A stretch of 16,593 nt of DNA from CAG-791 sp045546175 (GCA_045546175.1 JAZQCI010000102.1:1-16593), one strand, 5' to 3'; positions 1-7,969 are shown, counted from the stretch's first letter. Numbers and translations are program-made. The notes: a model not told the origin generated them from the letters alone.

Positions 1-1
1 G

Positions 2-211
2 GTAACACCTCCGGCAGACACCGGCGGCGGTGAAGGCGGCGGAAATGCGGAGCCGGTCACACCTCCGGCAGACACCGGCGGCGGCGGCGGAAATGCGGAG
101 CCGGTCACACCTCCGGCAGACACCGGCGGCGGCGGCGGAAGTGCGGAGCCGGTCACACCTCCGGCAGACACCGGCGGTGGAGAGAGCGGCGGCAGTCAGG
201 GCGGTGAAACG
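2..211 (+). repeat. Tandem coding repeats, about 48 bp
   Basis: Four near-identical copies begin with GTAACACCTCCGG or GTCACACCTCCGG at about 2, 56, 104 and 152. Copies two and three are 48 bp long; the first and fourth are longer because of extra Gly/Glu/Ser codons. A fifth, more diverged copy (ACGCCTCCGGCAGAGACC) starts near 209. Copies differ by a few bases, as expected from replication slippage or unequal recombination within a coding repeat. Confidence 0.8.
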
Positions 212-262
212 CCTCCGGCAGAGACCGGCGGAGAAGCCAATGCTCCGGCTCCGGAAGGATAA
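2..262 (+). CDS. C-terminal end of a Gly/Pro-rich repeat protein (partial)
   Basis: An open frame enters from the left edge and stops with TAA at 260-262, giving 86 residues. It consists of five imperfect repeats of 16-19 residues built on VTPPADTGGGGGNAEP, the last ending in TPPAETGG and a short APAPEG tail. The middle repeats are 48-bp direct DNA repeats. The composition (Pro, Gly, Thr, Ala, acidic residues, no Cys, no hydrophobic stretch) fits a disordered, probably extracytoplasmic linker or tail; no LPxTG anchor is visible. The N-terminal part that would give the function is outside the window. I chose this frame because its codons and composition are coherent and a terminator follows its stop at once; the frame reaching into the next gene reads Arg/Ser-rich shadow sequence here. 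The function is unknown. Confidence 0.7.
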   Translation, partial: VTPPADTGGGEGGGNAEPVTPPADTGGGGGNAEPVTPPADTGGGGGSAEPVTPPADTGGGESGGSQGGETPPAETGGEANAPAPEG

Positions 263-274
263 ACAGGAAAGACA

Positions 275-324
275 GGGATGTGAAAGACAGGGCTTTAAAC
301 CGATTCTTTCACATCCCTTTATTT
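275..324 (+). terminator. Rho-independent terminator after the repeat protein
   Basis: GGGATGTGAAAG (275-286) pairs perfectly with CTTTCACATCCC (306-317), a 12-bp stem with a 19-nt loop, followed by the T-rich TTTATTT at 318-324. It lies 12 bp after the stop of the repeat protein and separates it from the transporter genes. Confidence 0.8.
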
Positions 325-352
325 CTGCTATAATAGGTAAGAGATTACTTAC
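307..352 (+). promoter_or_regulatory. Candidate promoter and operator of the ABC ATPase gene
   Basis: A consensus -10 box TATAAT lies at 329-334. The best -35 candidate, TTTCAC at 307-312 (16-bp spacer), is weak and sits in the right arm of the preceding terminator. Just downstream of the -10 box is the inverted repeat GTAAG-N6-CTTAC (337-352), placed where a bound repressor would block transcription initiation. The next gene begins at 429, leaving a leader of roughly 85 nt. The -10 box is clear; the operator role is inference. Confidence 0.4.
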
Positions 353-428
353 TTTGGATCAAAAGATAGTAATTGTCGAAATAATGCCTATATCTTTAAG
401 AAAAAGAAAGCGGATCAACGCGCAGATT

Positions 429-1136
429 ATGAATAAATCGTTTATACTATTCGAAAATGTCGAGAAGGTCTATCATATGGGAGAGGTGGAGATCAAGGCC
501 GTGGGCGGCGCGAATTTCTCCATCGATAAGGGAGAATTCACGGTCATAGTGGGCCCCAGCGGCGCCGGAAAGACCACGATCCTCAATATGCTCGGCGGAA
601 TGGACAACTGCACGGGCGGCAGGATCGTCGTGGATGACAGGGAAGTGAGCGGCAGTTCGGCGCGCGCCCTCACGCAGTACCGCCGCTATGACATCGGATT
701 TGTCTTTCAGTTCTACAATCTGGTGCAGAACCTTACGGCGCTGGAAAATGTGGAACTGGCATCACAGATCTGCCGCGACCCGCTCGATGCGCGGACAGTG
801 ATGCGGGAAGTAGGATTGGAGGAGAGAATGAACAATTTCCCCTCCCAGCTCTCCGGAGGAGAACAGCAGCGCGTGGCGATCGCCAGGGCGCTGGCCAAGA
901 ATCCCAAGCTCCTTCTGTGCGATGAGCCGACCGGCGCGCTCGACTATGTGACCGGCAAGCAAATTCTAGCGCTTCTTCAGAAGACATGCCGCGACAGAGG
1001 AATGACCGTCATTGTGATCACGCACAATCTCGCCCTTACGCCTATGGCGGATAAAGTGATCCATATTCGAAACGGCAAAGTAGAGAAGACGGAAATTAAT
1101 GACAGGCCGCTTCCGGTGGAGAAGATCGAGTGGTGA
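429..1136 (+). CDS. ABC transporter ATP-binding protein, FtsE/LolD/MacB type
   Basis: A 235-residue ABC ATPase that hydrolyses ATP to drive an FtsX/MacB-type permease on the cytoplasmic face of the membrane. Visible motifs: Walker A GPSGAGKT (42-49), Q-loop Gln94 in FQFYN, signature LSGGE (141-145), Walker B LLLCDE (161-166) with catalytic Glu166, D-loop ALD and switch His199 in VITHN. All catalytic residues are intact. The open frame extends upstream, but codons before 429 read as low-complexity shadow of the repeat protein and homology begins at FILFENVEKVYHMGEVEIKAV, so ATG 429 was chosen; ATG 384 is an alternative. Neither start has a strong ribosome binding site. The next gene, 18 bp downstream, is a shortened permease, so the partner of this ATPase may be lost or encoded elsewhere. 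Substrate unknown; antimicrobial peptides or lipophilic compounds are typical for the family. Confidence 0.9.
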   Translation: MNKSFILFENVEKVYHMGEVEIKAVGGANFSIDKGEFTVIVGPSGAGKTTILNMLGGMDNCTGGRIVVDDREVSGSSARALTQYRRYDIGFVFQFYNLVQNLTALENVELASQICRDPLDARTVMREVGLEERMNNFPSQLSGGEQQRVAIARALAKNPKLLLCDEPTGALDYVTGKQILALLQKTCRDRGMTVIVITHNLALTPMADKVIHIRNGKVEKTEINDRPLPVEKIEW

Positions 1137-1154
1137 GCAGAAAGCGACACAGGA

Positions 1155-1643
1155 ATGGGAAGACATAACCACTTATTGACCGATGCAGTCAAAGAGATCC
1201 TGCATACCAGAAAAAAATTCATTTCGCTCCTCATAATGAATTTCCTGGCAGTCGGCTTTCTTGCCGGCCTTCGCATGACGGCGCCGGACAAGAAGCACTC
1301 TCTGGACGTCTATTACGACGAACAGAACCTGATGGATGTCAGAATCCTTTCCACGCTTGGGCTGACGCAGGACGATATCGACGCCCTGAAGGAGTTTGAC
1401 GGCGGAGCGGGGCTGCCCGCGATCACGGACGCGGAAGGCAGCAAATATCTGGACGCTCTGGTCGGCGAAGATACGGTGACCGTTTTTTCGATTCCTGACA
1501 AGATCAATAAGCTCAGGATCACGCAGGGAAGAGAGCCGCAGAGCAGCAGCGAGTGCGTTGTGGAGCAGCTCCTTGCCGACAAACTGGAAATAGCGGTCGG
1601 CGATACAATCACGATCAACACGGAAGATGCGGACGAGGTTTGA
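1155..1643 (+). pseudogene. FtsX-like ABC permease, N-terminal fragment only
   Basis: The 162 residues match the start of the very large (about 1000 residues or more) FtsX-like permeases found next to FtsE-type ATPases in Clostridia: a basic N-terminus, one membrane helix (about residues 20-40, FISLLIMNFLAVGFLAGL), then an extracytoplasmic segment containing YYDEQNLMDVRILSTLGLTQ, IPDKINKLRITQGR and the SSECVVE stretch. The frame then stops at TGA 1641-1643. The rest of the extracytoplasmic domain and the C-terminal membrane helices are absent and do not follow in another frame. The 3' end overlaps the start of the next reading frame. The simplest reading is a remnant left by a large deletion; a stand-alone single-helix protein cannot be excluded because the remaining part is free of lesions. 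Only AGGA directly before the ATG is seen as a ribosome binding site, which is poor. Confidence 0.7.
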
Positions 1644-1830
1644 GAACAGCATCCGGAGCATCAACGCCATCATAGTGATCATTATTGCGGCGGCGCTGAC
1701 GCTGGGGGGATGCGCGGAAAGCAGCGCGGGGGCATCGTCAGCCGGTACCGGGAATTCGGGCAGGGACTTTGAGGTCTTTGATCCGATCGACAATATAAAC
1801 GAAGTGGTCTACGGACCGCCGCAGGACTGA
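1627..1830 (+). CDS. Small putative lipoprotein ending in a YGPP motif
   Basis: A 67-residue protein with a basic N-terminus (MRTRFENSIRS), a hydrophobic helix (IIVIIIAAALTL) and a lipobox LGGC, so Cys29 would be lipidated after signal peptidase II cleavage. The mature chain is only about 39 residues: a Ser/Gly/Ala-rich linker followed by FEVFDPIDNINEVVYGPPQD. The Asp/Asn-rich stretch before YGPP resembles tails I recall from other small clostridial lipoproteins, but no function is known to me. The start overlaps the permease fragment by 17 bp and has only GGAAG immediately before ATG, so translation may be coupled or the original 5' end may have been altered by the deletion upstream. The next gene begins 17 bp after its stop, with its own ribosome binding site, so they probably share a transcript. 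Confidence 0.6.
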   Translation: MRTRFENSIRSINAIIVIIIAAALTLGGCAESSAGASSAGTGNSGRDFEVFDPIDNINEVVYGPPQD

Positions 1831-1847
1831 TATAGAAAGGGACGAAG

Positions 1848-3593
1848 ATGGTAAAAACACTTTTTAAGTACATCGGTGAATTCAAGACGCCGGCTTTTCT
1901 CACGCCCATGTGCATGATCGGCGAGGTCATCTGCGAGATGATCATCCCGGTGCTCATGGGACGGATCGTCGATGTCGGCATCGGCGGGTCCGATATGAAT
2001 TACATCATCAGGACCGGCCTGATCATGCTGTTCGTAGCCCTGATGGGCTTGTTCTTCGGCATAATGGGCGGTGTATTCGGCGCCAAGGCGTCGGCCGGCT
2101 TTGCGAGAAATCTCCGTAAAGCCATGCACGACAACATCCAGACATTCTCCTTTTCCAGTATTGACAAGTTCTCCTCTTCGAGCCTTGTGACAAGACTGAC
2201 GACGGATGTCACCAATATTCAGAACGCCTTTCAGATGATCCTGAGAATGGCGATGAGAGCGCCTGCCTCCATGATCATTGCGATGGTCATGTCTTTCATC
2301 ATCAGTCCCAAGCTGGCCAGCATCTATCTGGCGGCTGTATTTCTGCTTGCCATTGTCATGTTCTTTATCATGCGCAGGGCGACCAAATATTTTCAGCAGG
2401 TCTTTAAAAGATACGATGACCTCAACAACAGCGTGCAGGAAAACGTCTCTTCCATCCGCGTGGTCAAGGCCTACGTGAGAGAAGAGTATGAGATCAGCAA
2501 ATTCCATAAGGCCGCGGAGAACATCTACGAGATGTTCATCAAAGCGGAGATGAACATCGCAGGCGTCTCGCCGATCATGATGTCGGTGGTCTACGGATGC
2601 ATCCTGCTGATCAGCTGGTTCGGCGCCCATCTTATTGTCGTTAACGAGCTGCAGACAGGTCAGCTCATGAGCCTTCTGACCTACTGCATGAACATCCTGA
2701 TGAGCCTTATGATGCTCTCCATGGTCTTCATTATGATCACGATGTCCCAGGCCAGCGCCAGGAGAATCTCGGAAGTCATCGAGGAGAAGAGCAACCTGAC
2801 AAATCCCGAGAATCCGATCATGGAAGTGCCGGACGGAAGCATCCGCTTCGAGGACGTGGATTTCTCCTACAGGCCGGGCACCGGCGATCCCGTGCTCAAG
2901 GACGTCAATCTCGACATTAAGTCCGGAGAGAGCATCGGTATCATCGGCGGAACGGGCAGTGCGAAATCTTCGCTGGTCAACCTGATCAGTCGGCTCTACG
3001 ACGTGACGCAGGGAAAGGTCATTGTCGGCGGAAACGACGTGCGGGATTACGATCTGGATACGCTCCGCAACCAGGTCTCCGTGGTCCTTCAGAAAAACGT
3101 GCTTTTCAGCGGAACCATTCTGGACAACCTTCGCTGGGGAGATAAGAACGCGACGGAAGAAGAGTGCATAAAGGCCTGTCAGATGGCCTGTGCGGACGAG
3201 TTCATACAGAAAATGCCGGAGGGCTACAACACCTGGATCGAGCAGGGCGGAAGCAACGTCTCCGGCGGACAGAGGCAGAGACTTTGTATCGCCAGGGCGC
3301 TCCTCAAAAAGCCCAAAATATTGATTCTCGATGACAGTACAAGCGCAGTCGACACCGCGACGGACGCAAAGATCCGAAAAGCCTTCCGGGAAGAGATCCC
3401 CGGAACGACCAAGCTGATCATAGCGCAGAGAATTTCCAGCGTGAAGGACTGCGACCGGATCATAGTCATGGAAGACGGCCGGGTCAACGGATTCGGAACC
3501 CATGACGAACTTCTGGCAGGTAACGATATCTACAGGGAAGTTTATGAATCTCAGGTCGGAGGCGCCAGCGCTGACTTTGACAAGAAAGAATGA
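1848..3593 (+). CDS. Heterodimeric ABC exporter, subunit with degenerate ATP site
   Basis: A 581-residue half-transporter with an N-terminal six-helix exporter domain (about 1-310) and a C-terminal nucleotide-binding domain (about 330-575). Motifs: Walker A GGTGSAKS (367-374), where the usual Gly before Lys is Ala; Q-loop Gln415; a good signature VSGGQ (471-475); Walker B ILILDD with Asp496 in place of the catalytic Glu; and Gln527 (IIAQR) in place of the switch His. These changes mark the degenerate member of an asymmetric exporter pair such as TM287/288, LmrCD or BmrCD. Its signature would complete the functional ATP site of the partner encoded 27 bp downstream. The ribosome binding site AAAGGGA precedes ATG 1848. 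It probably exports drugs, lipids or peptides; the substrate cannot be told from sequence. Confidence 0.92.
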   Translation: MVKTLFKYIGEFKTPAFLTPMCMIGEVICEMIIPVLMGRIVDVGIGGSDMNYIIRTGLIMLFVALMGLFFGIMGGVFGAKASAGFARNLRKAMHDNIQTFSFSSIDKFSSSSLVTRLTTDVTNIQNAFQMILRMAMRAPASMIIAMVMSFIISPKLASIYLAAVFLLAIVMFFIMRRATKYFQQVFKRYDDLNNSVQENVSSIRVVKAYVREEYEISKFHKAAENIYEMFIKAEMNIAGVSPIMMSVVYGCILLISWFGAHLIVVNELQTGQLMSLLTYCMNILMSLMMLSMVFIMITMSQASARRISEVIEEKSNLTNPENPIMEVPDGSIRFEDVDFSYRPGTGDPVLKDVNLDIKSGESIGIIGGTGSAKSSLVNLISRLYDVTQGKVIVGGNDVRDYDLDTLRNQVSVVLQKNVLFSGTILDNLRWGDKNATEEECIKACQMACADEFIQKMPEGYNTWIEQGGSNVSGGQRQRLCIARALLKKPKILILDDSTSAVDTATDAKIRKAFREEIPGTTKLIIAQRISSVKDCDRIIVMEDGRVNGFGTHDELLAGNDIYREVYESQVGGASADFDKKE

Positions 3594-3620
3594 GTCGTTT
3601 TCTCGGAGGAATACAGGAAT

Positions 3621-5564
3621 ATGGCGGAAGAAAGAAAACAGGAATTTAACGGAACGGGCGGACGGCGCATGGCGGGAAGGCCCAGGCCCAAGGTTGAAAA
3701 CCCGGGCCTTCTATTTAAAAGAATCATGAGCTATGTGTTCAAGTATTACGGCGTCCATATGATCGTTGTCCTGGTCTGCATCGTTTTGTCGGTCTTTGCG
3801 AACGTGCAGGGAACCATGTTCACAAGAACACTGATCGACAGTTATATCACACCTATGATCGGCCAGCCGAACCCGGATTTCGGGCCGCTTCTGGGCGCCA
3901 TGGCGAGAGTCGCCTGTTTCTACGGCGTCGGAATCGCGGCCGCATTTACGCAGCAGGTGGTCATGGCCCACGTCAATCAGGGCACGCTCAAGAGACTCAG
4001 AGAAGACCTCTTCGATCATATGCAGTCTCTGCCCATTAAATATTTTGACACGCATTCTCACGGCGACATCATGTCCGTCTACACGAACGATATAGACACG
4101 CTCAGACAGATGATCAGCCAGAGTATGCCGCAGCTGTTCAACAGTGCGATCACGATCGTCAGTATTTTGTCCATGATGCTGGTACTGAGCGTACCGCTCA
4201 CGATCCTGACCCTTGTGATGGTTGCCCTGATGCTGTTCGTGACGATGCAGGTCACCAAGCGGTCCGGCAGCAATTTCATCGCGCAGCAGAAAAATATCGG
4301 TAAACTGAACGGCTTTATCGAGGAGACGATGACGGGACAGAAGGTCGTCAAAGTATTCTGTCACGAAGAGGAATCGATCAAGACTTTTGATGAGCTCAAC
4401 GAGGAGCTGTATAAGAGCGCCTATAAGGCCAACGCGTTCGCCAACATCATCGGACCGGTCAACGCCCAGATGGGCAACGCCAACTATGTCGTCGTGGCGC
4501 TGGTCGGAGGCCTTCTGGCACTGAACTCCTACGCCGGATTTACGGTCGGCGCGCTGGCAAGTTTCCTCACTTTCAACAAGAGCTTCAGCATGCCGATCAA
4601 CCAGGTGAGCATGCAGTTCAACAGTATCATCATGGCGCTGGCGGGAGCGGAGCGCGTCTTCAAGCTCCTGGATGAAAAGCCGGAGACCGACGAAGGGTAC
4701 GTCATGCTCGTCAACTGTGAGTACGATGAGAACGGAAACATTGTTGAGACGCAGAAACACACCGGTCAGTGGGCGTGGAAGCACTATCACAAGCAGTCTG
4801 ACCACAGCACGACTTATCAGAAGCTGGAAGGCGATGTGACCTTCAATCATGTCGATTTCGGGTATCGGGATGATAAGATGGTCCTGCACGACATCGTGCT
4901 CCACGCAAAGCCGGGCGAAAAGGTCGCCCTGGTCGGCTCGACGGGCGCGGGCAAGACTACGATCACGAACCTGATCAACCGCTTCTATGATATTCAGGAC
5001 GGCAAGATCCGGTACGACAATATCAATATCAATAAGATCAAGAAGGCGGACCTGCGGCGCTCCCTCGGAATCGTTCTGCAGGACACGCATCTGTTCACCG
5101 GCACTGTCAGAGACAATATCCGCTACGGAAAGCTGGACGCGACGGAAGAAGAGATCGTGGCGGCGGCCAAACTTGCCAATGCGGACGGCTTTATCAGAAG
5201 GCTTCCACATGGATATGACACGATGCTAAAGGGAGACGGAGCCAACCTGTCCCAGGGACAGAGGCAGCTTCTGGCCATTGCCAGGGCGGCGATCGCCGAT
5301 CCGCCCGTACTGATTCTCGACGAGGCTACAAGCTCCATCGATACCAGAACGGAGAAAATCGTACAGGACGGCATGGACAAGCTCATGAAGGGCAGGACGA
5401 CCTTTGTGATCGCCCACAGGCTCTCCACAATTAAAAACAGCGACACGATCCTTGTTCTGGAGCAGGGCCGCATTGTGGAGAGAGGAAATCACGAGCAGCT
5501 TTTAGAGCAGAAAGGGCGCTACTATCAGCTGTACACAGGAAAGAGCGACGCGCTCACCGCATAA
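3621..5564 (+). CDS. Heterodimeric ABC exporter, catalytically competent subunit
   Basis: A 647-residue half-transporter: a polar N-terminal extension (1-30), six-helix membrane domain (about 35-340), a linker insertion of about 45 residues (355-400, Asp/His/Gln-rich) and a nucleotide-binding domain (about 403-640). Motifs: Walker A GSTGAGKT (439-446), Q-loop in VLQDTH, signature LSQGQ (543-547) with Gln replacing the second Gly, Walker B VLILDE (563-568) with catalytic Glu568, and switch His599 in VIAHR. The intact catalytic residues and altered signature are the mirror image of the preceding subunit, so the pair should have one working and one degenerate ATP site. The ribosome binding site GGAGGA (3605-3610) supports ATG 3621. 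It is co-transcribed with the preceding gene, and the M13 peptidase gene follows 45 bp later. Confidence 0.93.
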   Translation: MAEERKQEFNGTGGRRMAGRPRPKVENPGLLFKRIMSYVFKYYGVHMIVVLVCIVLSVFANVQGTMFTRTLIDSYITPMIGQPNPDFGPLLGAMARVACFYGVGIAAAFTQQVVMAHVNQGTLKRLREDLFDHMQSLPIKYFDTHSHGDIMSVYTNDIDTLRQMISQSMPQLFNSAITIVSILSMMLVLSVPLTILTLVMVALMLFVTMQVTKRSGSNFIAQQKNIGKLNGFIEETMTGQKVVKVFCHEEESIKTFDELNEELYKSAYKANAFANIIGPVNAQMGNANYVVVALVGGLLALNSYAGFTVGALASFLTFNKSFSMPINQVSMQFNSIIMALAGAERVFKLLDEKPETDEGYVMLVNCEYDENGNIVETQKHTGQWAWKHYHKQSDHSTTYQKLEGDVTFNHVDFGYRDDKMVLHDIVLHAKPGEKVALVGSTGAGKTTITNLINRFYDIQDGKIRYDNININKIKKADLRRSLGIVLQDTHLFTGTVRDNIRYGKLDATEEEIVAAAKLANADGFIRRLPHGYDTMLKGDGANLSQGQRQLLAIARAAIADPPVLILDEATSSIDTRTEKIVQDGMDKLMKGRTTFVIAHRLSTIKNSDTILVLEQGRIVERGNHEQLLEQKGRYYQLYTGKSDALTA

Positions 5565-5609
5565 CGCGGCCTGCACGCGCCTTTTCTACGATCGGGACGG
5601 AGGACAGAA

Positions 5610-7829
5610 ATGAACAGAAGATACAATAAAATACTGGCAATGCTGCTGGCCATGGTTCTGGCGCTTAATATCGCCGGCTGCAGGACGCAGGGCGGCCCGC
5701 AGACGGCGGGCACGCAGGAGAGCGCGCAGGCCGATACCGGAGCCGGAGACGAGGGGCTTCTTCCGGGTGATTCCCAGAACACCGGAGAGGAAGTCCAAGA
5801 CGATACGCAGGACCCGGCGGACGATATTCCCGGAGAAGCGGACAGCACTCTGTTCGCGGTAGAGCCGGCTTCATGGATGAATTCCGATATCCAGGAGTGG
5901 GTGCGCGAATCGGAACCGCCCAGGCTGGTCGATGATTTCCATCATTACGTGAACAGGACCTGGATGCTGAATACCAAAATCCCGGACGGTTACTCCAGCT
6001 ATGATCCGATCACGGAGAGATCGCTGGAAGTGGACGCGCAGATTCTGGATATTCTCAAAAACCCTGAGAAGGAGACGGACCCGGATCTGATCCACGACCA
6101 GGAGCTGGTTCAGAAATACTACCGGATGTGGCTGGACTGGCAGGCGAGGGACGAGCTGGGAATGAGCGCTCTGAAGGAGCTGCTCGATCCTCTGATGAAG
6201 GCACAGACATTGGATGATCTCACGGCTTATCTGAGTATGCCCAGAACCGTCGTCTCCGCTACGGAGCTGGCCCAGTGCGATACCTATATCGACTGGAATA
6301 ACGCGGACTATTATGCGGTCTACGTCGAGCCCATCGGCCTGATCTTCGGAGACTCCATGTACTATGAATACATGGAGGAAAGTGACGCCATGGCAGAGCC
6401 CTATTATGACAGGGTAATTCGTCACATTCTGGTCGGTCTGGGATATACGGACGACGAGGCGACGAAGATCCTCAAGGGATGCTTTGCGTTTGAGAAAGAT
6501 ATCTCCGGATATATCATGACCACGGAGGAAGAGAACGAAAGGGATGCTGTCGTAAAAGAGAACAACCCAAGGACACTGCAGCAGCTGGAAGCGGAGGCGG
6601 GCGATTTCCCCATCCGCAAAATCCTGGAGGCTTATGGGGCTGAGAACTCGAATGTCTATATTTTGACCCAGCCGGAGTGGCTTAAGGCCATGGATGTCCT
6701 CTACGAAGAGAGCTACATGGAGAATCTCAAAGATTACCTGATCTGCTACACGGTGCAGGATTACGCGACCTTGCTCGACAGAGAGACTTTCGATCTCTAC
6801 TATGAGGTGCTCAACGGGATCAGCGGCGCGGTAGGGACCAAGTCGGACGAAAAATTTGCGGCGGACGCCGTGGACCAGTTCCTGCCTTCTCAGCTCGGCA
6901 GACTCTACTCCGATAAATATGTGACGGACGAGACCAAAGAAGAAGTCACAGAGATCACGAAGGAGATCCTGGACGAGTACAAGGTGATGCTGAACGAAGA
7001 GACCTTCCTCTCCAAGGAGACAAGGAAAGAAGCGATCAACAAGCTCGACAATCTCGCGCTCCACATTGCCAAGCCCGACAAGTGGGAAGACTACAGCGGC
7101 CTTGATTTTAAGGGACTTGAGGAGGGCGGCAATCTCATTTCCGCCCAGGACGAAGTGGGTGCCTTCTGGGTCAAAAAGATGCAGGAGCAGGTTAACCAGA
7201 AAGTTGACCGCGACCTGTGGACTTCCAAGACACAGCAGGTCAACGCCTTCTATTCGCCGGTCCAGAACACGATCACGATCTGCAGCGGAATTCTCGGCGG
7301 CAGCCTGTACAACCCTGACATGAGCAGGGAGGAGCTGTTCGCCAATGTCGGCGACACGCTCGCGCATGAGATCTCGCACGCTTTTGACACGACCGGCAGT
7401 CAGTTCGACGAAAAAGGCAACCTCAGAAACTGGTGGACGGAGCAGGACCAGGCGGCGTTCACGAAGCGCGCGGACAAACTGGCGGCTTACTATGATAACA
7501 TTGAGCCCTTCCAGGATGTCTTCTGTGTGGGCAGCCAGATCGAAGGAGAGGCCATCGCGGACCTCGTAGCGATCAAAATATTGCTTCGCATCGCGGCCAA
7601 AGACCCGAATTTCGACTATGATAAGTTCTTCAGGGCTTATTCGGAGACGTGGCGGACGATCACGACCGCGAAAAGCGAGTACTACGCGCTCTCGCAGGAT
7701 TCGCACCCGCTGCCTTACCTGAGGGTCAATGCCGTAGTGCAGCAGTTTGAAGAATTCTATAAAACCTATGGCGTGAAAGAGGGCGACGGGATGTATCTGG
7801 CGCCGGAGGACAGGCTGGAGGTCTGGTAA
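5610..7829 (+). CDS. M13-family zinc metallopeptidase, lipoprotein (PepO/neprilysin-like)
   Basis: A 739-residue peptidase of the neprilysin family, which cleaves oligopeptides in an enclosed chamber. A signal peptide ends in the lipobox NIAGC, so Cys24 should be lipidated and the enzyme held on the outer face of the membrane; an acidic Gly/Thr/Gln-rich linker (25-80) follows. The M13 N-terminal domain spans roughly 85-480. The catalytic domain shows the substrate-binding NAFY (545-548), zinc motif HEISH (586-590) with catalytic Glu587, the third ligand Glu647 in EGEAIAD with Asp651, HPLPYLRVN (699-707) and a terminal Trp (EVW). Length and motif order are complete, so it should be active. GGAGG (5599-5603) lies just before ATG 5610. 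Its position after the ABC exporter suggests co-expression and perhaps a role in processing exported or extracellular peptides, which is inference. A strong terminator follows. Confidence 0.93.
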   Translation: MNRRYNKILAMLLAMVLALNIAGCRTQGGPQTAGTQESAQADTGAGDEGLLPGDSQNTGEEVQDDTQDPADDIPGEADSTLFAVEPASWMNSDIQEWVRESEPPRLVDDFHHYVNRTWMLNTKIPDGYSSYDPITERSLEVDAQILDILKNPEKETDPDLIHDQELVQKYYRMWLDWQARDELGMSALKELLDPLMKAQTLDDLTAYLSMPRTVVSATELAQCDTYIDWNNADYYAVYVEPIGLIFGDSMYYEYMEESDAMAEPYYDRVIRHILVGLGYTDDEATKILKGCFAFEKDISGYIMTTEEENERDAVVKENNPRTLQQLEAEAGDFPIRKILEAYGAENSNVYILTQPEWLKAMDVLYEESYMENLKDYLICYTVQDYATLLDRETFDLYYEVLNGISGAVGTKSDEKFAADAVDQFLPSQLGRLYSDKYVTDETKEEVTEITKEILDEYKVMLNEETFLSKETRKEAINKLDNLALHIAKPDKWEDYSGLDFKGLEEGGNLISAQDEVGAFWVKKMQEQVNQKVDRDLWTSKTQQVNAFYSPVQNTITICSGILGGSLYNPDMSREELFANVGDTLAHEISHAFDTTGSQFDEKGNLRNWWTEQDQAAFTKRADKLAAYYDNIEPFQDVFCVGSQIEGEAIADLVAIKILLRIAAKDPNFDYDKFFRAYSETWRTITTAKSEYYALSQDSHPLPYLRVNAVVQQFEEFYKTYGVKEGDGMYLAPEDRLEVW

Positions 7830-7849
7830 AGAAAAGTATTTGAAAAGAG

Positions 7850-7889
7850 GCGTCAGATGAGAAATTAGAATCTCATCTGACGCTTTTTT
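7850..7889 (+). terminator. Rho-independent terminator after the M13 peptidase
   Basis: GCGTCAGATGAGA (7850-7862) pairs perfectly with TCTCATCTGACGC (7871-7883), a 13-bp stem with the 8-nt loop AATTAGAA, followed by TTTTTT at 7884-7889. It begins 21 bp after the peptidase stop and ends the transporter-peptidase transcription unit. Confidence 0.95.
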
Positions 7890-7939
7890 GCTGTCAATTG
7901 ACCCTTAAAAAACTTTTTGAAAAAATCTCAAAATATATG

Positions 7940-7969
7940 TTGACTATTTGTTATACATGTAGTATAACA
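7940..7969 (+). promoter_or_regulatory. hsp20 promoter with overlapping palindromic operator
   Basis: The -35 box TTGACT (7940-7945) and -10 box TATAAC (7963-7968) are separated by 17 bp, a good vegetative promoter. Perfect 8-bp arms TGTTATAC (7949-7956) and GTATAACA (7962-7969), separated by ATGTA, cover the spacer and the whole -10 box, a classic repressor position. The site does not match CIRCE (HrcA), the CtsR heptad repeat or the HAIR site of HspR. Transcription should start near 7975, leaving a leader of about 110 nt. The promoter assignment is strong; the regulator is unknown. Confidence 0.75.

Noticed and set aside
30..428. An Arg/Ser-rich N-terminal extension of the ABC ATPase, from an ATG at 30
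   Set aside because: It is the repeat protein read in a shifted frame, crosses its stop and terminator, and has no homology; the ATPase begins at 429.
1809..3503. A 564-residue reading frame on the minus strand opposite the first exporter gene
   Set aside because: It is a His/Asp-rich antisense shadow of a clear ABC transporter gene, caused by codon bias. The same applies to long minus frames at 3711-5210 and 5871-7706.
5565..5590. Possible terminator between the exporter and the M13 peptidase
   Set aside because: Only a four-pair CGCG stem with a short TTTT; too weak to call, so the genes may be co-transcribed.
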